This document shows, one piece after another, positions 43,890-51,761 of a stretch of 64,000 bases of DNA. Made by a program: the position numbers and the translations under genes. The first letter of the stretch is position 1, and every line of letters begins with the position of its first letter. Origin of the DNA: an uncultured Anaerolineae bacterium. Its GTDB lineage: Bacteria > Chloroflexota > Anaerolineae > Promineifilales > Promineifilaceae. The notes beneath the pieces were generated by a model. It was not told the DNA's origin and did no database searches. It worked only from the letters and a program-made list of their open reading frames with translations. Where the stretch lies: the NCBI GenBank assembly GCA_905479495.1, contig CAJQMR010000029.1:81479-145478 (forward strand). Direction: 5' to 3'.

Positions 43890-44078
43890 TTATTTTTGTT
43901 GCTTATACCACAAACGGAAGAAGATAGGCATTAGCAAAGCCAATATCGTTAGCAGAGCCCCAAACCAGCCAGGAAGATTGACCGATTCTGCTTCCATGAG
44001 CGGCGCAGCAGAAACGGTAAGCGGCAGAAGCAGTAGACAAAAAGTAAAATAAAGTGCTAAGCGTAGTTGTGTTTTCAT
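43890..44078 (-). CDS. Small membrane protein of unknown function
   Basis: A 62-residue protein with a signal-like N-terminus (ALYFTFCLLLLPLTVSA, likely cut after AAP) and a second hydrophobic segment (LLTILALLMPIFF) ending in KQQK. AAGGAA stands eight bases before the ATG. The short exported segment between the two suggests a small envelope protein. It ends five bases before the trp promoter. I do not recognise a family. Confidence 0.55.
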   Translation of the reverse strand: MKTQLRLALYFTFCLLLLPLTVSAAPLMEAESVNLPGWFGALLTILALLMPIFFRLWYKQQK

Positions 44079-44457
44079 GAATTTGTTCCTTTTGGTACCA
44101 AATGCTTCAGACAGATTACCATTATAGACTGCTTGCGCCTATTTGGCAGCAAAAACTCTGGAATTTGATTGTAATTTATTTTGTAATGTTGTTTCGTTAT
44201 AAAAGAGGCAAGGTTTGCAAAAACCTTGACTGGGCAGGGCCTGATCAACATCGAAGCGACAACATCAACACATCGCAACCGCATCGCAGCTAACAACCTA
44301 CCCGCATCGGAGCCATCAGCGTACAAGCATTGCACCAACATTATTGCCGCATTGACGTCTACATCGCTGCCGCATTGCCGCCTTGATTAGTACCTATCCA
44401 AACGAGGAAAGAGCTTAGGCCATCATTGTTTTCGTTCCCACGATACTTGATTGCGGT
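44079..44457. other. Gene-poor spacer with a hairpin and degenerate CGCATCGCAGC-like repeats
   Basis: No convincing gene. CAAGGTTT (44209-44216) pairs with AAACCTTG (44221-44228). From about 44244 to 44385 the words CGCATCGCAGC, CGCATCGGAGC, GCATTGCACC, CGCATTGACG and GCATTGCCGCC recur at irregular intervals. A minus-strand reading frame at 44075-44341 has no ribosome site or recognisable content. Confidence 0.35.
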
Positions 44458-44470
44458 CTAAGCTCTTTTT
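44406..44470. terminator. Hairpin with U-tract at the aroQ 3' end
   Basis: AAAGAGCTTAGG-type (about 44410) and CTAAGCTCTTTTTT (about 44455-44468) arms pair over about 11 bp. In the plus direction a T-run follows; in the minus direction it overlaps the last codons of aroQ. Read as a plus-strand terminator it would end any transcript from the spacer. Confidence 0.45.
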
Positions 44471-44907
44471 TCTTCTATTTTAGCCAAAAGGGCTTGCAAA
44501 CCTAACGTGTAGCTGCGCCAGCCAAACCCCGAAATTTGACCTACGCAAACAGCCGCTATCACAGATTTCTGCCGAAAGGCTTCCCTAGCATGAATGTTTG
44601 AAAGGTGCACTTCTACTGTGGGCAAGTTCACGGCGGCTATGGCATCACGCAGCGCATAGCTATAATGGGTAAAAGCACCTGGGTTAATGAGAATGCCGTC
44701 GGCCCAATCTTGGGCGTCGTGAATGGCATCGATCAGAACCCCTTCGTGATTCGATTGTAGACATTGAACCGAGGCTAACGCTGCTTCGGCCTGTTCAGAC
44801 AGGTGGTTATTAATATCTATGAGTGTTAAACGGCCGTAAACTTCTGGTTCGCGACTGCCCAGTAAGTTTAAATTGGGTCCATGTATTACCAAAATTCTTA
44901 TCGACAT
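44458..44907 (-). CDS. aroQ: Type II 3-dehydroquinate dehydratase
   Basis: A 149-residue shikimate-pathway enzyme. VIHGPNLNLLGSREPEVYG opens it with the catalytic Tyr, then LQSNHEGVLIDAIH, ILINPGAFTHYSYALRDA and VEVHLSNIHAREAFRQ are all present. It supplies chorismate precursors for the trp genes nearby but is separated from them by a spacer and has its own direction-matched start. Confidence 0.95.
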   Translation of the reverse strand: MSIRILVIHGPNLNLLGSREPEVYGRLTLIDINNHLSEQAEAALASVQCLQSNHEGVLIDAIHDAQDWADGILINPGAFTHYSYALRDAIAAVNLPTVEVHLSNIHAREAFRQKSVIAAVCVGQISGFGWRSYTLGLQALLAKIEEKRA

Positions 44908-45035
44908 ATGGCTTACCTATTCGTATCATAGCGATCACGTTAGATGAGTCAACCAGGAAGTAGAAGTTCTTACGCCATTTTAATAGCAAGTAAGATTTTT
45001 GAACGGCCGTAAACTATCTCATCTATGCATTCATT

Positions 45036-46520
45036 ATGAAATCCTCCAACCAACAGAGTCGTATTGGGAAAAACATCCATCTCGTCTGGAACGCTGCCAA
45101 AAATTATTTCCTACCCCAAAAACCTGACTACGCAGGCCAGGAGCCAGACATAAACTTGATACTCTTGCAAGAGCGCGATCGCATCCTGACTGTCATCCTG
45201 CGCCTGAGTTCATTAATTGGCATCATTATTATTCTTATTATTATGGATGATTTGCTGGAGCGGCAGCGATGGGAAATGGTGTTAGTCTATCTCATCGGGA
45301 TGATCGCTATCGGCACTATTAGCCATCTGCGCCAAATTAATTTCACTGGTCGCGCCGTCACCTTTTTAGGCATCCTCTATGCGCTGGGCGTAATCGATTT
45401 ATCCTTTTTTGGCGTCGCAGAAGATTGGCGTCTTTTCTTTTCTGCCTTTTCAATTTTGGCTGCACTTTTCCTGGGTTGGCGAGCCGGGGTTTTTGCCCTT
45501 TTGCTAAGCATGGCCACCTTTATCACCATCGCCTGGCAAATTTCTATTGGGCGTATCGTCATTACCGCCTCTGCTATGGAAAGTCCTATTCCCACTGGGG
45601 AAAATATTATTACGTTTGGTCTGGTTTTTGTCATGACAAATGCCGTCGTAATCGCTGCAATCATTATCCTTTTGCGAGAGTTTGAAAGAGCCACAGAAAA
45701 AGAACGGCAAGCTGCCATTCAATTAGGACAAAGAACGGCCGAATTAGAGGACTCTTTAACCCGCGAGCAACAGTTGGCCAGCGAAGTGGCTTTTGCCCTC
45801 CAACGTGAAGAGGAACTCAATAAATTTCGCTCCAAAATGATCACCACCATCTCCCATGAATTTCGTACGCCACTTACGGTGATCAATAATTCAACCAGCC
45901 TGCTAGAAAAATATTATGATCGCCTCTCCGATAGTAAGCGCCAGGAACAGTACCTTCGCATGCGCCAATCTATTATTTACCTGACCGATTTACTCCAGGG
46001 CATTTCATTAGTAGAAAGCACACAAAGTAGGCCCGTTCGTCCTCGGGAAGAAATGATCCAGTTTGGCCAATTGTGTCAGCGGCTCACCAGCGAACTCAGG
46101 CAAGAAACGGCCGTTCCGCCCAATCTAATCATTGATGTCAATGGAGACAAAACAAAACCACTGATCCTCGATTATTATCTGCTTAAACAAATTGTCTTAA
46201 ATTTGCTAAACAATGCCTTTAAATATTCTCCACCTCAGCTGCCTGTAAACCTGCACATTGTTTTAGACAGCGACCTTAAACTAACCGTGGTAGATCAAGG
46301 CATCGGCATCCCTGAATCTGAAAAGGAGAAAGTTTGGGAGCCTTTTTATCGGGGTAGTAATGTTGAGGCCAACAGCGGTTTGGGATTGGGTCTGTATGTC
46401 GTCAAGCAGCTGCTGGAACCAGTCGCCGGGACCATCACCTTGTCAGACAATCCCGCAGGCGGCACAATCTTTACGGTTAAATTACCGCTTAAATCCCCAA
46501 AGAGTGAGCACAACCCCTAA
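45036..46520 (+). CDS. Membrane sensor histidine kinase
   Basis: A 494-residue protein with about six membrane helices (residues 55-215), a coiled linker (215-265) and a HisKA domain with ISHEFRTPL, phospho-accepting His near 274. The HATPase domain has NLLNNAFKYSPP (N box), VDQGIGIPESEKEKVWEPFYRG (G1/F) and SGLGLGLYVVKQLLEPVAGT (G2). The signal is unknown. No response regulator is adjacent, so it is an orphan here. The start ATG has no strong ribosome binding site. A spacer with a structured leader follows. Confidence 0.92.
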   Translation: MKSSNQQSRIGKNIHLVWNAAKNYFLPQKPDYAGQEPDINLILLQERDRILTVILRLSSLIGIIIILIIMDDLLERQRWEMVLVYLIGMIAIGTISHLRQINFTGRAVTFLGILYALGVIDLSFFGVAEDWRLFFSAFSILAALFLGWRAGVFALLLSMATFITIAWQISIGRIVITASAMESPIPTGENIITFGLVFVMTNAVVIAAIIILLREFERATEKERQAAIQLGQRTAELEDSLTREQQLASEVAFALQREEELNKFRSKMITTISHEFRTPLTVINNSTSLLEKYYDRLSDSKRQEQYLRMRQSIIYLTDLLQGISLVESTQSRPVRPREEMIQFGQLCQRLTSELRQETAVPPNLIIDVNGDKTKPLILDYYLLKQIVLNLLNNAFKYSPPQLPVNLHIVLDSDLKLTVVDQGIGIPESEKEKVWEPFYRGSNVEANSGLGLGLYVVKQLLEPVAGTITLSDNPAGGTIFTVKLPLKSPKSEHNP

Positions 46521-46678
46521 GAAACAAAATTTGCCCGTTGACGCATCATAGACTGTTTGTTAACATCAGCCGCTGTAAATCTTACACAGCAGGATCATGA
46601 GAACATGCAGATTAGAATGCCAATCAATTCCCCCAATAACATGATGATGTGTGGCATGCCTTGCTGTATCTGTACCAA

Positions 46679-46751
46679 GCGGGGGCGGTTGTGTACCCGA
46701 TTGGTACCGTTAGCGCGTTAACCAGCTACAACGCGCAGCGACTTCCCCCGC
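46679..46751 (+). promoter_or_regulatory. Candidate structured leader of metA (three-way junction)
   Basis: GCGGGGG (46679-46685) pairs with CCCCCGC (46745-46751). Enclosed are GTACC/GGTAC (46693-46707) and GCGCGTT/AACGCGC (46713-46736). The structure lies about 125 nt upstream of the metA start, on the plus strand. It does not match SAM-I, SAM-II or SAH riboswitch consensus elements I know. It may be a leader, or a small RNA of its own. The rest of the 355-nt spacer has no gene. Confidence 0.4.
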
Positions 46752-46876
46752 GCTTCCCGTAAACTTCATCGATGATTGGTTATTGTCCTTTTGGGCAACG
46801 GCCGTATTCAGCCCAACACAAACACCTAAACCCGACAGTCAGGCGCTCGCCCTGGCCGCAAAAAAAGAAACAAGAT

Positions 46877-47944
46877 ATGCCATTAGTCGCTCATTCCGCA
46901 TTACCTACCTTTGAGCAATTACGCCTGCAAGGGCAAGAAATTCTGTCCCTGGATCATGCCCTGCATCAGGACATTCGCGAACTGCACATTGGGTTGCTCA
47001 ACATGATGCCCGATGCTGCCCTCACGATAACCGAGCAGCAGTTTATGCGTCTGCTGGGCAGCTCCAATCAGATTGCCCAATTTTACGTTTACCCCTTCTC
47101 GATACCTGGCTTGCCACGCAACAGCAAGACACAAGCGTATATCGATGAACATTACGCGACCTTCGCCCAACTTAAGCAGGAAGGGCTGGATGCGCTAGTC
47201 ATCACCGGGGCCAATGTGGCTAATCCCACGCTGGAACAGGAACCGTTCTGGCAACCGTTGCAGGATGTCATTGCCTGGGCTACTGAGAACGTCACGTCTG
47301 TATTGTGTTCCTGTTTGGCCACCCATGCGTTGGTAAAGCAGCTGTACGGCATCAAACGGCAGCGTCTGCCAGCCAAAAAATGGGGCGTCTACCCGCACCA
47401 TATCACCCACAAACAGCACCCCTTGCTGCGCCATATCAACACCCGATTTGATGTGGTACATTCGCGCTACAATGCGATCACCCGAGCCCAGTTAGAAGCA
47501 GCCGGATTGACCATTCTGGTGGAAAGTGAAGAAGGTGGTGTGCATATGGCCGTCAGCCCGGATCAGTTTCGACTGGTCTACTTTCAGGGGCACCCCGAAT
47601 ACGATTACAACAGCTTGCTCAAGGAGTACAAACGCGAGGTACTGCGCTTTATCGCCGGTGAGATTAACGACTATCCGCCCCACCCGGAAAATTACTTTCC
47701 GCCCACGGCTGCAGCCATCGCCGACGAATACCAGGCCATTATTTTGGCTAGCCAGGAAGCTGGCACGCCCATCCCCCCTTTCCCAGAAGAGGCCATTGCG
47801 CAACGCCTGGACAACACCTGGGGCGACACGGGCAAGGCCTTGTTTAACAACTGGCTGGGGCTGGTATATCAACTGACGGCGCTGGACAGGAAACGGCCGT
47901 TTGTCCCCGGCATCGATCCCCAAAACCCACTTGGACTGCGCTAA
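46877..47944 (+). CDS. metA: Homoserine O-acyltransferase of the MetA family
   Basis: A 355-residue enzyme activating homoserine for methionine synthesis. The catalytic Cys is in VLCSCLATHALVKQLYGI (Cys near 146) and GHPEYDYNSLLKEY has the His-Glu. DALVITGANVANP replaces the usual TGAPxE/G, so the position that tells acetyl- from succinyl-CoA users (Glu or Gly in studied enzymes) is Ala; the donor cannot be predicted. I chose the internal ATG at 46877; the upstream extension lacks family similarity. metY follows by 100 nt. Confidence 0.88.
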   Translation: MPLVAHSALPTFEQLRLQGQEILSLDHALHQDIRELHIGLLNMMPDAALTITEQQFMRLLGSSNQIAQFYVYPFSIPGLPRNSKTQAYIDEHYATFAQLKQEGLDALVITGANVANPTLEQEPFWQPLQDVIAWATENVTSVLCSCLATHALVKQLYGIKRQRLPAKKWGVYPHHITHKQHPLLRHINTRFDVVHSRYNAITRAQLEAAGLTILVESEEGGVHMAVSPDQFRLVYFQGHPEYDYNSLLKEYKREVLRFIAGEINDYPPHPENYFPPTAAAIADEYQAIILASQEAGTPIPPFPEEAIAQRLDNTWGDTGKALFNNWLGLVYQLTALDRKRPFVPGIDPQNPLGLR

Positions 47945-47956
47945 ATCATTCCACCA

Positions 47957-48016
47957 AGGAGTGGCAGTCCTGAACTCAAGTCATTGTGAACTGTCAAATT
48001 CAGGACTGCCACTCCT
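47957..48016 (+). terminator. 18-bp perfect inverted repeat between metA and metY
   Basis: AGGAGTGGCAGTCCTGAA (47957-47974) and its complement (47999-48016) form the longest perfect stem in the window, loop 24 nt. It lies 12 nt below the metA stop. No U-tract, and an AAGGAG site for metY follows. Confidence 0.55.
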
Positions 48017-48043
48017 ACAACTAAATAAGGAGACTCACCTATT

Positions 48044-49318
48044 ATGAAAGCAGCAACCATTGGCATCCACGGCGGCTACAAAACGGACCCCACCACCAAA
48101 TCGGTGGCGGTGCCCATCTACCAAACCGTCGCCTACGAATTCGACAATGCTCAACACGGGGCAGACCTGTTCAACCTGGCTGTGCCGGGTAACATCTACA
48201 CCCGCATTATGAACCCCACGGCCGATGTGCTGGAAAAGCGCGTCGCCGAGCTAGAAGGCGGCGTGGCGGCCCTGGCCGTCAGCGCCGGGAGCGCCGCCGT
48301 GAATTATTCCATCCTGACGATTGCCGAGGCAGGCAACAACATCGTTTCTGTGCCGCTGCTGTACGGTGGCACCTACACCCTGTTTGCCCACATGCTGCCC
48401 AAGCAGGGCATCGAAGTACGCTTTGCCGAGGACGACAGTCCAGCCAGCCTGGAAAAGTTGATTGATGACAAAACTTCGGCCGTTTACTGCGAAACGATTG
48501 GCAACCCGGCGGGCAACATTGTAGACATTGAAGCAATTGCCGAGATGGCTCACAAGCACGGCGTCCCGGTCATTGTGGATAACACCGTCGCCACCCCCAT
48601 TCTCATTCGCCCCATCGACTACGGCGCGGACATTGTGGTGCATTCGTTGACCAAATACATGGGCGGGCACGGCAACTCCCTCGGCGGCATCATCGTCGAT
48701 TCCGGCAAATTCCCTTGGGCCGACCACGCTGACCGCTTCCCCATGCTTAACAATCCCGAACCTTCCTATCACGGCGTGGTGTACACGGAGGCGTTGGGGC
48801 CAGCAGCCTACATTGGCCGCGCCCGCACCGTGCCGCTGCGCAACACTGGCTCAGCCATCAGCCCGCTGAACGCCTTCCTCATTTTGCAAGGGATTGAAAC
48901 GCTGGCTTTGCGCATGGAGCGGCACACAGAAAATGCGTTAGCGGTAGCAAACTATCTGAATGACCACGACGCGGTCGCCTGGGTCAGTTTTGCTGGTTTG
49001 CCCAGCTCACCCTATTATGAATTGGCGCAGAAATATACAAACGGCCGTCCCTCGGCACTCCTAACATTTGGTATCAAAGGCGGCTTTGAGGCTGGTGTTA
49101 AATTCTATGACTCGCTCAAATTGTTCAAGCGATTGGTCAACATCGGCGACGCCAAATCATTGGCAGCCCATCCCGCCTCCACCACCCACCGCCAGCTCAA
49201 CGATGAAGAATTGGCGGCCGCAGGCGTCGCGCCAGACGCCATCCGGTTGTGCGTTGGCATCGAGCACATCGACGACATCTTGGAAGATTTGGAGCAAGCG
49301 TTGGCCGCTGCTGTATAA
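48044..49318 (+). CDS. metY: O-acetylhomoserine aminocarboxypropyltransferase (sulfhydrylase)
   Basis: A 424-residue PLP enzyme of the Cys/Met metabolism family. TIGIHGGYKTDPTTKSVAVP opens it; YTRIMNPTADVLEKRVAELEGG, VSAGSAAVNYSIL and HSLTKYMGGHGNSLGG with the PLP Lys are typical of MetY. It makes homocysteine from O-acylhomoserine and sulfide; with metA it completes a two-step direct sulfhydrylation route. AAGGAG lies before the ATG. Confidence 0.94.
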   Translation: MKAATIGIHGGYKTDPTTKSVAVPIYQTVAYEFDNAQHGADLFNLAVPGNIYTRIMNPTADVLEKRVAELEGGVAALAVSAGSAAVNYSILTIAEAGNNIVSVPLLYGGTYTLFAHMLPKQGIEVRFAEDDSPASLEKLIDDKTSAVYCETIGNPAGNIVDIEAIAEMAHKHGVPVIVDNTVATPILIRPIDYGADIVVHSLTKYMGGHGNSLGGIIVDSGKFPWADHADRFPMLNNPEPSYHGVVYTEALGPAAYIGRARTVPLRNTGSAISPLNAFLILQGIETLALRMERHTENALAVANYLNDHDAVAWVSFAGLPSSPYYELAQKYTNGRPSALLTFGIKGGFEAGVKFYDSLKLFKRLVNIGDAKSLAAHPASTTHRQLNDEELAAAGVAPDAIRLCVGIEHIDDILEDLEQALAAAV

Positions 49319-49345
49319 GTGAAGTAATTGAGTAACTGTGTAATT

Positions 49346-49386
49346 GAGTAATTGGCGCATCTTTCATCAAGCCAATCCAATTACTC
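49346..49386. repeat. Inverted repeat of TAATTGAGTAACTG words
   Basis: GAGTAATTGG (49346-49355) pairs with CCAATTACTC (49377-49386); less perfect pairing extends outward to about 49322 and 49411. The words resemble those at 40300-40370. The repeat lies between metY and the LysE-type gene. Confidence 0.45.
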
Positions 49387-49425
49387 AGTTACCAAATTAC
49401 CCTATTACCTCCGAAGGAGTTCTAC

Positions 49426-50061
49426 ATGTTTGAATGGACACGTTTGGTAACGTTTATGCTGGCAGCGGGACTGCTCATTGTGGTGCCGGGTCCGGCGGTT
49501 TTGTACATTGTGGCCCGGTCGATTGACCAGGGGCGGCTGGCGGGCATTGTGTCTGTGTTGGGGATTGCGCTGGGGGCAGTGGTGCATTCGTTGGCGGCGG
49601 CCGTGGGGATTACGGCCGTTCTCGCCGCTAGTGCGCTCGCCTTCAGTACCGTTAAATATTTAGGCGCTGCCTATTTGATCTATTTGGGCATCACCACGCT
49701 GCTGAAAAAGCCGGAAGTGCAAGAAAACATCGTGGTCGAACCCAAACCACTGTGGCAAATCTTCCGTCAGGGCTTTGTGGTGAATTTGCTCAATCCCAAA
49801 ACCGCCCTCTTTTTCCTGGCCTTCCTGCCCCAGTTTGCCGATCCGGCGCACGGTTCAGTGCCTTTGCAAACCTTCATTCTTGGCCTCATTTTTGTGACAA
49901 TTGCCCTGTTCAGCGACAGCATTTATGCTCTGCTGGCCGGGCAGCTGGGTGGCTGGCTGAAGCAAAGCCAAACGTTTCAACGGCGACAACGTTATTTTTC
50001 TGGCTCTGTCTATATTGCACTAGGGCTGGCAACGGCCGTTTCTGGCCACAAAACCAAGTAA
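49426..50061 (+). CDS. LysE-family amino acid exporter
   Basis: A 211-residue protein with six membrane segments. PGPAVLYIVARSIDQGRLAGIVSVLGIALGAVVHSLAAAVG and GFVVNLLNPKTALFFLAFLPQF (key parts PGPAVLYI, NPKTALFF) are the RhtB/LysE signature. Such proteins export homoserine, threonine or other amino acids; nearness to metA and metY suggests a homoserine or methionine pathway product. CCGAAGGAG stands before the ATG. A small gene follows at 3 nt. Confidence 0.9.
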   Translation: MFEWTRLVTFMLAAGLLIVVPGPAVLYIVARSIDQGRLAGIVSVLGIALGAVVHSLAAAVGITAVLAASALAFSTVKYLGAAYLIYLGITTLLKKPEVQENIVVEPKPLWQIFRQGFVVNLLNPKTALFFLAFLPQFADPAHGSVPLQTFILGLIFVTIALFSDSIYALLAGQLGGWLKQSQTFQRRQRYFSGSVYIALGLATAVSGHKTK

Positions 50062-50064
50062 ACA

Positions 50065-50379
50065 ATGAATACAATGGCTGACCTATTCCAGAAAAAGCCC
50101 GGCCAGTGGGGATTGCGTGGCGATCCATACCTTTGGCAAGAAATGGCTGACCACTTTGCCGGAACACCATTGCCCGGCACCGCAAAGCAGCTTGAACAGC
50201 TTCTCATCCAGGCGTTTGAAACGTTAATTGGCCAGCCGATCACGGCAGAAAAGTTTATTGCTGTAGAGCGCTTTCCACGCGGTGGTATGTCTGGCGGCCT
50301 GGTTTCCCCGGAGTTTTGGCGAGAAACGGCCGTACCGTTGCTGCTAAAACGTTATGAAGAACTTGTTGCAAATTCGTGA
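50065..50379 (+). CDS. Small conserved-looking protein of unknown function
   Basis: A 104-residue protein. GQWGLRGDPYLWQEMADHF, PLPGTAKQLEQLL and SGGLVSPEFWRETAVPLLLKRYEEL are recognisable blocks but I cannot name the family. No signal peptide or membrane segment. The start follows the LysE-type stop by 3 nt, so it is translationally linked; an internal ATG three codons later is possible. ETAV in it is an ACGGCCGT copy. Confidence 0.65.
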   Translation: MNTMADLFQKKPGQWGLRGDPYLWQEMADHFAGTPLPGTAKQLEQLLIQAFETLIGQPITAEKFIAVERFPRGGMSGGLVSPEFWRETAVPLLLKRYEELVANS

Positions 50380-50419
50380 GGTTTTTTGGGCAAAACGGCC
50401 GTTTCATGCTAACATTTCT

Positions 50420-50553
50420 TCCCGGTGCAAATGAGGCACTCAGAGAGGAAAGCAATGCCTGGAAAAGCCGGAAAGCGAACCAAATACGCAGTAATCCTGC
50501 GAAAAATATATTGTCATTCATAGCCTGATCCTTCTGGATTAGGCTTTTTTTTT
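50420..50553 (+). ncRNA. Candidate small RNA with intrinsic terminator, upstream of pyrC
   Basis: A possible promoter (TTGGGC at about 50388, 18-bp spacer with an ACGGCCGT, TAACAT at about 50412) precedes a stretch that can fold as CCGG/CCGG and AGGCA/TGCCT around purine-rich internal loops (TGCAAATG, GGAAAAG), then CGCAG/CTGCG, then AGCCTGATCC/GGATTAGGCT (50522-50545) and a T-run to 50553. This reads like a small RNA or an attenuator or riboswitch in front of pyrC. It matches no family I can recall. Confidence 0.45.
50522..50553 (+). terminator. Strong intrinsic terminator
   Basis: AGCCTGATCC and GGATTAGGCT form a 10-bp stem (one G-U) with a four-base loop, followed by nine T. It lies 100 nt upstream of the pyrC start, so transcription from upstream should stop here. 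Confidence 0.85.
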
Positions 50554-50571
50554 GCCAAATGAAGCAAATGG

Positions 50572-50634
50572 AGATTGGACCAATTTTCTATTTTCTAGAC
50601 ACCACAGCTATTCCTGACCAAATTGGTCCAATCT
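50572..50634. repeat. 15-bp inverted repeat ahead of pyrC
   Basis: AGATTGGACCAATTT (50572-50586) pairs with AAATTGGTCCAATCT (50620-50634). It is followed by the pyrC ribosome binding site AAAGGAGG. It resembles the hairpin at 26881-26913 in sequence (AGATTGG-CCAATTT). It could be regulatory for pyrC. Confidence 0.5.
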
Positions 50635-50652
50635 TAGGAACAAAGGAGGTTT

Positions 50653-51711
50653 ATGAGCGAAACCATTACTTTACCCGGCCTGGTCGATATCCACACCCAT
50701 TTACGCGTGCCAGGCGGGGAACACAAAGAAGATTTCCGCACAGGAACGGCCGCAGCCCTGGCGGGTGGCATCACCACCGTTTTGGGGATGCCTAACACCA
50801 GCCCACCGCTCAGCACACCAGAAGCACTGGCCGCCGCTCGTGAGCAAGCAGCGCAAGATATTTTGTGCGATGTGGGCCTTTTTGCCGGGGCCAGCCCGGA
50901 AGACATTGACCGGCTGGATGAGTGCGCCCCGCAAGCCGCTGCCCTCAAAATTTACCTTAATGACACTTTCGGCCCGCTACGCGTAGACGATGTGCCCACG
51001 CTGATGGCCTGCTTTGCCTCCTGGCCCGACGACAAGCTAATCGCCATGCACGCCGAAAAGCAGAGCGTCGCCGTGGGCATTGGCCTGGCTGCCGCCTACA
51101 ACCGCCCGGTCCATTTTTGCCACATTAGCCGCCGCCAGGAAATTGAGCTGATTGCCCAGGCCAAGGCCGAAGGACTGCCAGTCACCTGCGAAGTGACGCC
51201 GCACCATCTCTTCCTCACCGAAGCTGATGCGGCGCGGTTGGGGCCATTGGGCGACATGCGCCCGCTGCTGGGCACACCGTCTGACGTGGCCGCGCTGTGG
51301 GAGCATCTAAACGAGACGGTAGACTGCATTGCTACCGATCACGCGCCGCACACGCTGGCCGAAAAGCAGTCGGCCACACCACCGCCAGGCGTCATTGGCC
51401 TGGAAACGTCGCTGCCGCTGATGCTAACGGCCGTGCAACAAAACCGCCTCACCCTGGAACGACTCATCGAACTGATGAGCAGTAACCCGCGCCGCATTTT
51501 TAACCTGCCGGAACAGCCGGATACGGCCGTAACCGTCCAGCTTACTCCTAACACCATCACCAATGAGATGGTGCAAAGCAAATGCGGCTGGACACCGTTC
51601 CACGGCACCGAAGTGCTGGCTAAAGTGCAAAAAGTGGTCCTGCGCGGCGAGGTGGTGTTTGCAGACGGCCGTGTTTTGGCAAAACCAGGGAGTGGGAAAT
51701 TATTGCCGTAA
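50653..51711 (+). CDS. pyrC: Dihydroorotase
   Basis: A 352-residue amidohydrolase closing N-carbamoyl-aspartate to dihydroorotate. VDIHTHLRVPGGEHKEDF (metal HxH), GMPNTSPPLS, LKIYLNDTFG, AMHAEKQSV, HFCHISRR, TCEVTPHHLFL and ATDHAPH are present; the usual carboxylated Lys is in AALKIYLND. It resembles the CAD-type group. AAAGGAGG stands before the ATG. pyrB follows 50 nt downstream. Confidence 0.93.
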   Translation: MSETITLPGLVDIHTHLRVPGGEHKEDFRTGTAAALAGGITTVLGMPNTSPPLSTPEALAAAREQAAQDILCDVGLFAGASPEDIDRLDECAPQAAALKIYLNDTFGPLRVDDVPTLMACFASWPDDKLIAMHAEKQSVAVGIGLAAAYNRPVHFCHISRRQEIELIAQAKAEGLPVTCEVTPHHLFLTEADAARLGPLGDMRPLLGTPSDVAALWEHLNETVDCIATDHAPHTLAEKQSATPPPGVIGLETSLPLMLTAVQQNRLTLERLIELMSSNPRRIFNLPEQPDTAVTVQLTPNTITNEMVQSKCGWTPFHGTEVLAKVQKVVLRGEVVFADGRVLAKPGSGKLLP

Positions 51712-51716
51712 TCGTA

Positions 51717-51738
51717 GGTCAAGTTTTAAAACTTGACC
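51717..51738. repeat. 22-nt perfect palindrome between pyrC and pyrB
   Basis: GGTCAAGTTTT directly abuts its complement, giving a perfect palindrome 5 nt after the pyrC stop. As RNA it would form an 9-bp hairpin with tight loop. It precedes the pyrB ribosome binding site and shares GGTCAAG with the hairpin at 27911-27938. Confidence 0.5.
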
Positions 51739-51761
51739 AACCATTTGAGGAGAAACAAACC

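Noticed and set aside
43890..43890. Reading the CACGGC/GCCGTG hairpin at 43864-43881 as a terminator of the small membrane protein gene
   Set aside because: It lies within the trp promoter spacer, has no U-tract, and is explained by the ACGGCCGT octamer.
44075..44341. 88-codon frame upstream of the small membrane protein gene
   Set aside because: No ribosome site, unlikely composition, and it covers the degenerate repeat spacer.
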